Source of the DNA: Thiohalobacter thiocyanaticus
GTDB taxonomy: Bacteria; Pseudomonadota; Gammaproteobacteria; Thiohalobacterales; Thiohalobacteraceae
DNA length: 64,000 bases
Assembly (NCBI RefSeq): GCF_003932505.1
Contig: NZ_QZMU01000001.1
Location: 558,001 to 622,000, forward strand
Reading direction: 5' to 3'
Notes under the pieces: model-generated
The model's database searches: none
Told to the model about the DNA's origin: nothing
The model's input: the letters and a program-made list of their open reading frames with translations, nothing else
Part shown: one piece after another, positions 8,195 through 16,083 of the stretch
Layout: every line of letters starts with the position of its first letter
Position numbering within the stretch: position 1 is the first letter of the stretch
Program-made: the position numbers and the translations under genes

Positions 8195-8651
8195 ATGGCA
8201 GTCGGCGATTTCTGCAATCGTGAGGTAGTCGTCACCACTCAGGAAAGTTCCGTGATCGAAGCGGCACAGCTCATGCGACAACATCACGTGGGTGATGTTG
8301 TGGTGGTGGAAAACAAGGACGGACAGCTCCAACCGGTGGGAATCATAACGGACCGCGATCTCGTGCTGGAGGTGGTGGCTCCCAATCTGGACATGAACGC
8401 CGTCGCCGTCTCGGACATCATGAGCTATGAGCTGATCACCGTGCGGGAAGCCGACGGTCTCTGGGATACACTGCAATTACATGCGTTCCCGCGGTGTGCG
8501 TCGCGTACCGGTGGTGGATACACAGGGCACGCTGGCCGGCATCCTCAGTGTAGACGACCTGATCGAACTGCTTTCCGAGGAATTGGGCGCACTGTCCAGG
8601 ATCATCCGTCAGGAACAGCGTCACGAGCAACAGCTACGGACCCGACCCTGA
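8195..8651 (+). pseudogene. CBS-domain protein, broken by a frameshift
   Basis: The ATG at 8195 follows a GAAGGGGGG ribosome site. The frame codes for a first CBS domain (MAVGDFCNREVVVTTQESSV to VGIITDRDLVLEVV) and the start of a second (VSDIMSYELITVREADGLWDTLQ). At 8477/8478 one extra T shifts the frame. In the +1 frame the second CBS domain continues perfectly (YMRSRGVRRVPVVDTQGTLA, then GILSVDDLIELL) to a TGA at 8649-8651. Intact, it would be about 150 residues, a stand-alone CBS pair that senses adenine nucleotides in known relatives. Either the gene is recently inactivated or the T is a sequencing error. Confidence 0.85.
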
Positions 8652-8700
8652 GGATGCCCTGATTACCAAGGCCTGAGGAAACAGTGCTTCCACTCCCGTA

Positions 8701-8988
8701 TCAGGTTGAGGAGGAAGGCGGGGACGGTGTACAGGCGGCGAGCGCGGTACGCCATTTCCACAGCAACGCTTCCCGCACGGCCACATCCCGGCGGCAGTCG
8801 GAGAGGCGCGTTTTATCCACATGCAGGGTTACTGTCTGCCAGCCTTCCGCCACGGGGCATTCCACACGCACCTGCCAGTGGTCGTTGGCCGGCTCCACCT
8901 CGAACAGGTAGGCATCGAGTTCAAGCTGCTCCAGCAGTTCCCGTACCATCTCATTCGCGGTGGACAACTCCTTGATGGACAGGGTCAT
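8701..8988 (-). CDS. Hypothetical protein, 95 aa
   Basis: A small soluble protein beginning MTLSIKELSTANEMVRELLEQLELDAYLFEVEP. An N-terminal helix is followed by alternating strands (WQVRVECPV, WQTVTLHVDKTRL), suggesting a compact alpha/beta fold. I do not recognise the family. It sits between the CBS gene and nrdJ, separated from nrdJ by 125 bp on the same strand. Confidence 0.6.
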   Translation of the reverse strand: MTLSIKELSTANEMVRELLEQLELDAYLFEVEPANDHWQVRVECPVAEGWQTVTLHVDKTRLSDCRRDVAVREALLWKWRTALAACTPSPPSSST

Positions 8989-9113
8989 GTCGGATTACTC
9001 CAATAAATGATTTACCCGAGTATAGACAATGCGACAATACAGCCGCGGCATACGTTCCCGTCCACGGTGACTTCAATGTGGCGCTGTATCCCACAAAGCT
9101 TCTTCATCACTCG

Positions 9114-10934
9114 CTAATCCGGTTCACGCTCCAGACCACAGCAGTGCACCGTGCCCGCCGGGGGCCGGATCTCGGCCAACACCGAACCGGTCACCGGATT
9201 GGGGCGAAAGGTGGTGCAGCCTTTCAGCCCCAGATCAAAGGCTCGTTCATAGACAGAACCGTAGGAGGCGAAATCGAAGTCCTCCGGGATGTTGATGGTC
9301 TTGGAAATGGCGTTGTCGACAAAGGGCTGCAGCGCCGCCTGCATGCGCAGATGGGCCTCGGGGTCCAGATCATGGGCGTCGACAAACGCCGGCGGGAAAC
9401 CGTCGTTGCCCCGTTCGCGCCACAGTCGGCAGGCATAGTCCTCCACCTCGCGCTCGACGTCATCACCCTCCTCCTGATGCACCCGACGCGTGAAATGCGC
9501 TTCGAATACCGGCTCCAGACCGCTGGAGACGTTGTTGGCCAGCAGACTGATGGTGCCGGTGGGCGCGATGGCGGTGAGGTGACTGTTGCGCAGCCCGTGG
9601 CGCGCGATGGCATCACGCAATGTCGATGGTAGCGAGGCGACAAACCTCCCTTCCAGGAGGCAATCGCGGTCGAAGGCGGGGAAGCTCCCCTTTTCCCGGG
9701 CCAGTTCAACCGAGGCGCGGTAGGCGGCATGGCACACCCGCTCCATGACCGAAGCCGCGAGGTGATAGGACGCCTCACTGCCGTAGCGCACGCCCAGCAT
9801 GATGAGCAGATCGGCAAGGCCGGTCACGCCCAGGCCCACGCGCCGCGTGGCCTGCGCCTGCTCACGCTGATGCTCCAGCGGGAATCCGGACACGTCGGTG
9901 ACATTGTCAAGCATGCGCACGGCAAGCCCCGCCGCCGCCTCGAGCGCCTCCTCGTCCAGTTGCGCCTGGGGGGTGAATGGCGCCTGTACGAAGCGGGTCA
10001 GGTTGAGCGAACCCAGGTCGCAGGCCCCGTAGGGCGGCAACGGAATCTCGCCGCAGGGATTGGTTGCGGTGATATGCTCCCGGTACCACAGGTTGTTGAG
10101 TTCATTGACCCGGTCCACGAACAGCACCCCGGGCTCGGCATAGTCGTAGCTGGCACGCAGGATTTGGTTCCACAATGAGCGCGCCCGCACCACCCGCAGC
10201 ACCCGGCACGGCACCTGGCCGTCCTCCCCCGGCCAGGTCCGAAGCTCCACCGGCCCGTCTCCGCGCTCCAGGTGCCGGTCGGGGAACACCAGCGGCCAGT
10301 CCGCATCACTTCTTACCGCTTCCATGAAGGCGTCTGTGATCTGGATCGACAGGTTGAAGTGACGCAGTTCGCGCGGGTCCTGCTTGGCATCAATGAAAGC
10401 TTCGACATCGGGGTGATCACAGCGCAGGGTCGCCATCATGGCGCCGCGACGCGCGCCGGTGGACAACAGGGTCGCGCAGGCGCTGTCCCAGACACGCATG
10501 AAGGAGACCGGCCCCGAGGCAATTCCGCCGACATGCCAGGCGCGGTTACCGGCCGGACGCAGGGTGGAGAAGTCATAGCCCACGCCGCCGCCCTGCTGCA
10601 TGGTGAGCGCGCCCTCCTTGAGCGCGTCGAAGATGCCGTCCATCGAATCCTCGATGCGCCCCATCACAAAGCAGTTGTACAGCGTCACACGCCGGCCGGT
10701 ACCGGCGCCGGCGAGAATGCGCCCGCCGGGCAGGAAGCGGAAATCCCGCAGCTGATCGAAAAAGCGCGCCTCCCAGGTCGCGCGATCATGCGGTTCCACC
10801 GCCGCCAGGGCCCGGGCCACGCGTCGCCAGGTATCCTCCAGGGTGTGGTCACGGATCTGCGTTCCCTCCCGGTAGCGGTACTTGGTATCCCAGATGTCGC
10901 GGGAGATATCGCTGAGCAATGTCTCGTCGTTCAT
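9114..10934 (-). CDS. nrdJ: Ribonucleotide reductase, class II (B12-dependent)
   Basis: A 606-residue enzyme that reduces ribonucleotides to deoxyribonucleotides using adenosylcobalamin, with no need for oxygen. Motifs seen are the half-cystine C88 (NCFV), the active-site loop NPCGEIPLPPYGACDLGSLN around C294 and E296, the phosphate loop PTGTISLLANN near 458-468 and GCTTFRPNP near the end. The C-terminal tail carries adjacent cysteines (HCC, 597-599), the likely re-reducing thiols. An ATG at 10934 preceded by GGAGGG is the start; the open frame continues upstream into fpg. The B12 class allows growth with or without oxygen. Confidence 0.95.
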   Translation of the reverse strand: MNDETLLSDISRDIWDTKYRYREGTQIRDHTLEDTWRRVARALAAVEPHDRATWEARFFDQLRDFRFLPGGRILAGAGTGRRVTLYNCFVMGRIEDSMDGIFDALKEGALTMQQGGGVGYDFSTLRPAGNRAWHVGGIASGPVSFMRVWDSACATLLSTGARRGAMMATLRCDHPDVEAFIDAKQDPRELRHFNLSIQITDAFMEAVRSDADWPLVFPDRHLERGDGPVELRTWPGEDGQVPCRVLRVVRARSLWNQILRASYDYAEPGVLFVDRVNELNNLWYREHITATNPCGEIPLPPYGACDLGSLNLTRFVQAPFTPQAQLDEEALEAAAGLAVRMLDNVTDVSGFPLEHQREQAQATRRVGLGVTGLADLLIMLGVRYGSEASYHLAASVMERVCHAAYRASVELAREKGSFPAFDRDCLLEGRFVASLPSTLRDAIARHGLRNSHLTAIAPTGTISLLANNVSSGLEPVFEAHFTRRVHQEEGDDVEREVEDYACRLWRERGNDGFPPAFVDAHDLDPEAHLRMQAALQPFVDNAISKTINIPEDFDFASYGSVYERAFDLGLKGCTTFRPNPVTGSVLAEIRPPAGTVHCCGLEREPD

Positions 10935-11005
10935 GGTTCCCTCCGGCATGGATCCGACCGGTCCTGCAGAGGTAGCAGGCAACAAGGCCAGGACCACATT
11001 GCCGC

Positions 11006-11809
11006 TCAGTCCCCGGATTCGGCCTGGCATTGGGGACAGAAGTAGGCCATACGCCCGCTGATACGTTGCCTCGCCAGGGCCACGCCACAACGAGGGCAGC
11101 ATCCGTCGGGTGTACGGTGGGGCAGAAGAAAGGATACCGGCATGCGATCGGGCTCGGCCCGTGCTTTCACGCATTGTTCCAGAATCTTCTTCATCAGTTG
11201 AAACAGGCGCTGCACCGTCTCAGGATCCAACGCATTGATGCGGCATGCCGGATGAATACGGGCATGGAACAGGATTTCGTCGCTGTAGACGTTGCCGATG
11301 CCGGCGATGGCCTGCTGATCCATAAGCCATGCCTTGACCGGCAAGCGCCGCCCCACCCTTGCTTCCTCGAAGGCATCGAGGTCCAGGCGCGAATCCAGGG
11401 CATCGGGCCCCAGTCCGCGATCGCTGACGAATGTCGCCGGATCGCGGCACAATGCAATAAGCCCCAGTTTGCGCTGGCAGTCATAGGCAAGGCGATAATC
11501 ATTGTCGAATTCGAACAGCAGGCGGATATGACGCGGCGGCGAAACCGCGCCGCCAGCCTTGAAAAAGACCAGTCCGCCGGTCATCCCGAAGTGAAGCACC
11601 AGCCACCAGGGGCCGTCGGAAGCGGCAAAGAGAAACTTGCCGTGGCGATGCGTGGTCTCAAACCGGCGGTCATGCAGCACCCGCCCCATAGCGGCCGGCG
11701 TGGTTCCTTCGAGCAGATCCTGATCAGCGTGCACCCGTGTTATACGCCGATGCAGGGCTGTGGCCGCAAGATAGCGGCGTTCAGTTTCGACATCGGGAAG
11801 CTCCGGCAT
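11006..11809 (-). CDS. Formamidopyrimidine-DNA glycosylase (Fpg/Nei family)
   Basis: A base-excision repair glycosylase/AP lyase of 267 residues. The start at 11809 gives MPELPDVE, placing the catalytic Pro at position 2 and Glu at 3; an ATG 9 nt upstream would bury them and is rejected. K58 (RHGKF), the GIGNVYSDEILF helix (170-181) and a C-terminal zinc finger (C238, C241, C258, C261) complete the family pattern. The finger ends in GRMAYFCPQC. It lies 71 bp upstream of nrdJ on the same strand. Whether it acts as MutM (8-oxoG) or Nei is not settled by the sequence. Confidence 0.9.
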   Translation of the reverse strand: MPELPDVETERRYLAATALHRRITRVHADQDLLEGTTPAAMGRVLHDRRFETTHRHGKFLFAASDGPWWLVLHFGMTGGLVFFKAGGAVSPPRHIRLLFEFDNDYRLAYDCQRKLGLIALCRDPATFVSDRGLGPDALDSRLDLDAFEEARVGRRLPVKAWLMDQQAIAGIGNVYSDEILFHARIHPACRINALDPETVQRLFQLMKKILEQCVKARAEPDRMPVSFLLPHRTPDGCCPRCGVALARQRISGRMAYFCPQCQAESGD

Positions 11810-11914
11810 GGCCGCCACCTTTCATGGAAGCCCCGGCTGGTTCAAACCAGCCAGGAGAGAGTCTGATATGAATCACGACCCTGCGGGATGAATCCTTCGC
11901 GTGAACTCCGGAAT

Positions 11915-12238
11915 CTAATATGCCTTACTCGTCTGCTCTGCTAAGCATTCCCGCATATCCAGGAACCTCGTCGGCATGTCGTCTCCCAGCAAAAGCCCTG
12001 TCCCCCCATTCTCCGTGGCATGAATAACCATTGCTTTTGTCTCCAGACATTGTTCTCCATTGACATCACATACCGACACACTCACAACCCGCATCGGGTC
12101 CAGTGCGGGATGAGTCAGGGGAAGATTCATGCCCCGTTTGCTTATATCGCGGCTGACGGCTAACAGAGGAGGCAGTGATTCGAGATAAACCTTGACGTTG
12201 AGGTTCACATCCTGTCTTACGCCTGATCTATGTTCCAT
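11915..12238 (-). CDS. PilZ-domain protein
   Basis: A 107-residue single-domain protein. The cyclic-di-GMP signature is present as R4-x3-R8 (RSGVR) and DISKRG (31-36, matching D/N-x-S-x-x-G), so c-di-GMP binding is likely. The ATG at 12238 has a good Shine-Dalgarno sequence (GGAGGAAGG); the longer open frame upstream is unlikely to be used. An 8-bp palindrome (11835-11842 with 11845-11852) lies between this gene and fpg. Confidence 0.75.
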   Translation of the reverse strand: MEHRSGVRQDVNLNVKVYLESLPPLLAVSRDISKRGMNLPLTHPALDPMRVVSVSVCDVNGEQCLETKAMVIHATENGGTGLLLGDDMPTRFLDMRECLAEQTSKAY

Positions 12239-12513
12239 GAGCACCTTCCTCCAGCTATAAAGGTCTTCCCTGATAAACAATATTTTGCATACTGACACGC
12301 GCTGGCATGACATCCGGCGATTCAGGAATCATCCGTCGGACTTCAGACACATTGCTTATCGAACAGGGCTACGGCATCAACAATGAACTGTAGCGATCTC
12401 CCATCCCAGTCTAGTTCAGCGAGGAAATTTTCGCCCGCGCCATGATTGATCAACGTCAAAATGTTTGTCTGTATTTCCTGCAGTTAACCAACGCCTATCA
12501 TGGACAATGTCCT

Positions 12514-13587
12514 TCAGCCGTCGCCGCGCTTCGAGGCGATGCGTCGCAGTAAGGCCTGCCATGATGCCGCGAAGGCCTGCACACCATCGTGCTGCAGCCG
12601 CTCCGCCAGGATATCGATATCGACGCCGGTCTGCGCGAACTCGGCGAGCAGCGCATTGGCGTCGCCGCCCTCGACCGGCAACTCACCGCTCAGCCGGCCG
12701 TGCTCGGCGAAGGCGAGCAGGGTCTGCTCGGGCACAGTGTTGATGGTTTGCGACGCGGCCAGCGCCTCGAGGTACAGGGTGTCGGGCGCTTCGGGATCCT
12801 TGGTGCCGGTGCTGGCCCACAACAGACGCTGCGGCCGGGCGCCGGCGTCATTCAATGTCTGCCAGCGGGTTGAGGCCAGCAGCTCGCGATAGGCCTGGTA
12901 GGTGCGTTGGGCGATGGCGATCCCGAGGCGGTTCTTCAGCACCGCCGGCACTTTATCCTGGACGGCGACGTCCCAGCGGCTGACGAACAGTGAGGCCACA
13001 CACCCCACCGCGGGGTCGCGGCCTGCGGCCAGCCGCCGCTCTATCCCGCGCAGGTACGCCTCGGCGGCGGCGAGGTAGTGCTCGCGGGAGAACAGCAGCG
13101 TGACATTGACCGGCACGCCGGCGAAGATCGTCTCCTCGACGGCAGGGATCCCGGCACGGGTACCGGGGATCTTGATGAACAGGTTGGTCCGCCCCGCCTG
13201 CCCGTAAAGTGCCCTGGCCGCCTGCACGGTGCCGGCGGTGTCATCTGCCAGCGAAGGCGACACCTCCAGCGAGACCCAGCCATCGATCCCGCCGCTGGTG
13301 TCGTGCACTGGGCGGAACAGGTCGGCGGCGCGGGTCAGGTCCGCCAGTGCCAGTTCGAAGAACAGGGCCTCATCCGAGCTGACGGCACCTGCCCTGCCAC
13401 GGATGTCACCGTCATAGGTATCGCTGTTCTGAATAGCCTTGTCGAAGATTGTCGGGTTGGAGGTCAGGCCCGTCACGTCAAACTCCTGGATATAGTGCTC
13501 GAGGGTACCGTCAGTCAACAGGCCGCGGGTGATGTTGTCGAGCCACAGGCTCTGGCCGAGATGGCGCAATTGGCGCGTAATGTTCAT
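12514..13587 (-). CDS. tal: Transaldolase
   Basis: A 357-residue pentose-phosphate enzyme that moves dihydroxyacetone between sedoheptulose 7-phosphate and erythrose 4-phosphate. Landmarks are WLDNITRGLL at the start, TGLTSNPTIFDKA (39-51), DGWVSLEVSP and the Schiff-base lysine K139 in LFIKIPGT. Length and motifs fit the long Tal form seen in actinobacteria and many sulfur oxidisers. The start has GGAG eight bases upstream. It is divergent from the trehalose operon and may feed sugar phosphates into it. Confidence 0.93.
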   Translation of the reverse strand: MNITRQLRHLGQSLWLDNITRGLLTDGTLEHYIQEFDVTGLTSNPTIFDKAIQNSDTYDGDIRGRAGAVSSDEALFFELALADLTRAADLFRPVHDTSGGIDGWVSLEVSPSLADDTAGTVQAARALYGQAGRTNLFIKIPGTRAGIPAVEETIFAGVPVNVTLLFSREHYLAAAEAYLRGIERRLAAGRDPAVGCVASLFVSRWDVAVQDKVPAVLKNRLGIAIAQRTYQAYRELLASTRWQTLNDAGARPQRLLWASTGTKDPEAPDTLYLEALAASQTINTVPEQTLLAFAEHGRLSGELPVEGGDANALLAEFAQTGVDIDILAERLQHDGVQAFAASWQALLRRIASKRGDG

Positions 13588-13600
13588 TCTTACTCCGGTT

Positions 13601-13636
13601 GTCGACGGCCGGCGCCGTCATGGCGCCGGCGTCGAC
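13601..13636. repeat. GC-rich palindrome in the transaldolase leader
   Basis: Arms at 13601-13616 and 13622-13636 (GTCGACGGCCGGCGCC against GGCGCCGGCGTCGAC, one bulge) form a long stem ending 14 bp before the tal start codon on the minus strand. It could be a 5'-leader hairpin or a protein-binding palindrome. Confidence 0.6.
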
Positions 13637-14158
13637 CTCAACACCGCCAGCACCCAGGCTCGCAATGACGAATGAACCACAGGTTCCCTGATTTATTCGT
13701 CATTGCGAGGCGCGTAGCACTCAATGCGCATCGGCTGGAGTTCGGGCGGGTCAATGGGAGATTCAGTCCCTGGCAACAGACATTGCAGGTAACAACCAGC
13801 CGGGGAAATGCACTGAATTGGACGCGCATGGAGGTGAACAGCCTCTCTTGTCCCAAACCTGTGCTCCATCGTCTTCACTCCATCAAGACACGGTTGCAAC
13901 CCGGAATTGTAGTAAACAAGCCGGTACCCAGGACCGACCTTTATTGACTCAAGTCAATCACGTCGACTATATCGCGTCCGGTTTGATCAGACCGATGAAT
14001 TTCCGGGTTCGCACTACAGGGGAAGCTCTCATCCCGGGATGACAATGAATTGACATTCCGACAGCGGCATTGCATCTGCGTGCCAGTTGCTATACTCAAC
14101 AGCAGGCCAGCCATGTCGCCCCATGGCCTCAAACACCCTTTAACAGGAGTCACCCTGG
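13637..14158. other. Gene-poor spacer between tal and the trehalose operon
   Basis: About 520 bases with no supported gene; short open frames here lack ribosome sites and protein-like composition. It contains an inverted repeat with 14-bp arms (13661-13674 and 13694-13707; CGCAATGACGAAT against ATTCGTCATTGCG). It also holds the likely promoter of the downstream operon near 14090. Confidence 0.5.
14088..14096 (+). promoter_or_regulatory. Possible extended -10 promoter of the treT operon
   Basis: TG-C-TATACT (14088-14096) is an extended -10 element about 60 bp before the DUF5752 start. No good -35 is placed at 17 bp; TTGCAT lies 15 bp upstream. Confidence 0.35.
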
Positions 14159-14848
14159 ATGGGCAGTACCGATTCTGACGACCGCGCATCTGCACCGACT
14201 TTCACTGTCAAGGACTGCGCCCTGGTGACACTTGCCACCGGCAGGAAGGTGCGGCTGTTGCAGGAACTGCGCAACCGGCTGGAGGAAATCGATACCGCCA
14301 GCCTGTATCACCACTTCTGGGGCGGATTGCTGGCATCCCGCTTCGAAGAGCGCGAATACCATAACGACTTTGCCGCCTGGGTCCGGCACGGGATTCACGA
14401 TACCGTGCTGGCGGAGCGGCTGGCCGTCCTGGATCCGACCGGATTCAGCGACCTGGAAGCCCTGCGTCAGGAAATCCTCGAGCAGATCGACAACCGCCTG
14501 GATGAGGCCGAGCATCTGAGCTGGTCCCGGGCGACCGTCCAGTTCGAATTCGTCTGTTCCCAGATCGTGGTTTTCCACACCCATCGCGAACTGGAGCGGC
14601 CGGAGGAGCTCGCCGAGGTCATGCCGGAATTGTCGCCCAGCAGTGTTTTCTATCATTTCATCGATGCCCGCCGGCGCACCCCGGATCGACGTGACGATTT
14701 CAGTGACTGGCTGTCAGGCTACGGCGAATCCTACAGCGAGCTGCAGTCACAACTGGCGGGCGTGGACCCCTACTTCGGCAGCCTCAGCGAGTTGCGGGAC
14801 GAGCTGGGCGAGCTGTTTTCCGGTTATTTCGGCGGTAACGGCCAATGA
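14159..14848 (+). CDS. DUF5752 family protein
   Basis: A 229-residue soluble protein of unknown function, first gene of the trehalose operon, with AGGAG upstream of its ATG. It contains two related halves of about 100 residues. Residues near 45-100 (SLYHHFW, NDFAAWVRHG, LDPTGFSDLEALRQEI) align by eye with residues near 160-225 (SVFYHFIDARRR, DDFSDWLSGYG, VDPYFGSLSELRDEL). DUF5752 is recognised from this pattern. It overlaps treT by 4 bp (ATGA), implying a stoichiometric or regulatory link with trehalose synthesis. Confidence 0.75.
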   Translation: MGSTDSDDRASAPTFTVKDCALVTLATGRKVRLLQELRNRLEEIDTASLYHHFWGGLLASRFEEREYHNDFAAWVRHGIHDTVLAERLAVLDPTGFSDLEALRQEILEQIDNRLDEAEHLSWSRATVQFEFVCSQIVVFHTHRELERPEELAEVMPELSPSSVFYHFIDARRRTPDRRDDFSDWLSGYGESYSELQSQLAGVDPYFGSLSELRDELGELFSGYFGGNGQ

Positions 14849-16083
14849 GCATGCTGGACGACTATGCCGCTGTCACCGGCAGCGATGTCATCGCCCAGTT
14901 GCACCAGCTGGCCGAACCGATGCAGGGCATGAAGGTCGTACATGTCAATTCGACCCGTTCCGGCGGCGGGGTAGCCGAGATACTCACCAAGATGGTGCCC
15001 CTGATGCGGGAACTCGGCATCGACACCGACTGGGAGATCATCAGCGGCGAAGGCGATTTCTACACCTGCACCAAGGGCATGCACAATGCCCTGCAGGGGC
15101 ATCGGATTCCGATCAGCCAGCAATTGCTTGATGTCTATGCAAAAACCAACGCGGACAACGCCGAGGCCCTGCGGCCCACCCTGGAACAGGCGGATTTCGT
15201 GTTCATCCATGACCCCCAGCCGGCGGCGCTGCTGCAGCATTGCCCCGGTCGCAGGGGAAAGTGGATCTGGCGCTGCCACATCGATGCCAGCCATCCCTAC
15301 CGTCCGGTCTGGAGATACCTGCGCGAGCGGATCGCCGGGTATGACGCCAGCGTCTTCTCCCTGGCGGCCTTCGCCCAGGAGCTGCCGCATCCGAAGTACC
15401 TGATTCCGCCCAGTATCGATCCCCTCACCGACAAGAACGTGGAACTCGAACAGGCCGAGATCGATGCTGTACTCGAGGAACACCAGCTCGATCCGGAGCG
15501 ACCGATGCTGGTGCAGATATCGCGTTTCGACCGGTTCAAGGATCCGTTGGGCGTGATCCGCGCCTACCAGCTGGCCAGGGAATTCAGCCCGCACCTGCAG
15601 TTGGTACTGGCCGGCGGCGGGGCCACGGACGACCCCGAGGGCGCAACCGTGCTGGAAGAAGTGCGCGCCGCCGCCAGTGACGATCCGAACATCCACATTC
15701 TGCTCCTGCCGGCCGACGCCCATCGCACCGTCAACGCCCTGCAGCGGGCCGCCGACCTGGTGATCCAGAAATCGCTCCGGGAAGGCTTCGGTCTCACCGT
15801 CACCGAAGGCATGTGGAAAGGCAAGGCGGTGATCGGGGGCGATGTCGGGGGCATTCGGCTGCAGGTGATTGATCATCACACCGGCTTTCTGGTCAATACG
15901 CCAGAGGGCGCTGCCCTGCGCATCCGCTATCTGCTGCACCAGCCCGAAAAGCTGCAGGAAATGGGGGAAAAGGCGCGGTCCCTGGTGCTCGAGAACTTTC
16001 TGATCACCCGGCATCTGCGCGAATACCTCACCCTGATGGTGGCGCTGATGAATAACGCCGGCGATCGCATCGAACTTGGCTGA
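14845..16083 (+). CDS. treT: Trehalose-synthase-type glycosyltransferase (TreT)
   Basis: A 412-residue GT4 glycosyltransferase. The N-terminal block VVHVNSTRSGGGVAEIL (31-47) and GEGDFYTCTKGMHNALQG (68-85) are characteristic of TreT, which joins glucose and NDP-glucose to make trehalose directly. The donor site is formed by R227 and K232 (SRFDRFKDP) and the E-x7-E motif E313/E321 (EGFGLTVTE). It lies between DUF5752 and treZ with overlapping starts and stops, which supports a role in trehalose metabolism. Confidence 0.88.
   Translation: MSMLDDYAAVTGSDVIAQLHQLAEPMQGMKVVHVNSTRSGGGVAEILTKMVPLMRELGIDTDWEIISGEGDFYTCTKGMHNALQGHRIPISQQLLDVYAKTNADNAEALRPTLEQADFVFIHDPQPAALLQHCPGRRGKWIWRCHIDASHPYRPVWRYLRERIAGYDASVFSLAAFAQELPHPKYLIPPSIDPLTDKNVELEQAEIDAVLEEHQLDPERPMLVQISRFDRFKDPLGVIRAYQLAREFSPHLQLVLAGGGATDDPEGATVLEEVRAAASDDPNIHILLLPADAHRTVNALQRAADLVIQKSLREGFGLTVTEGMWKGKAVIGGDVGGIRLQVIDHHTGFLVNTPEGAALRIRYLLHQPEKLQEMGEKARSLVLENFLITRHLREYLTLMVALMNNAGDRIELG

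Noticed and set aside
13672-13947. Possible 91-residue gene in the tal-treT gap
   Set aside because: No ribosome site, composition unlike a protein, and it runs through an inverted repeat.
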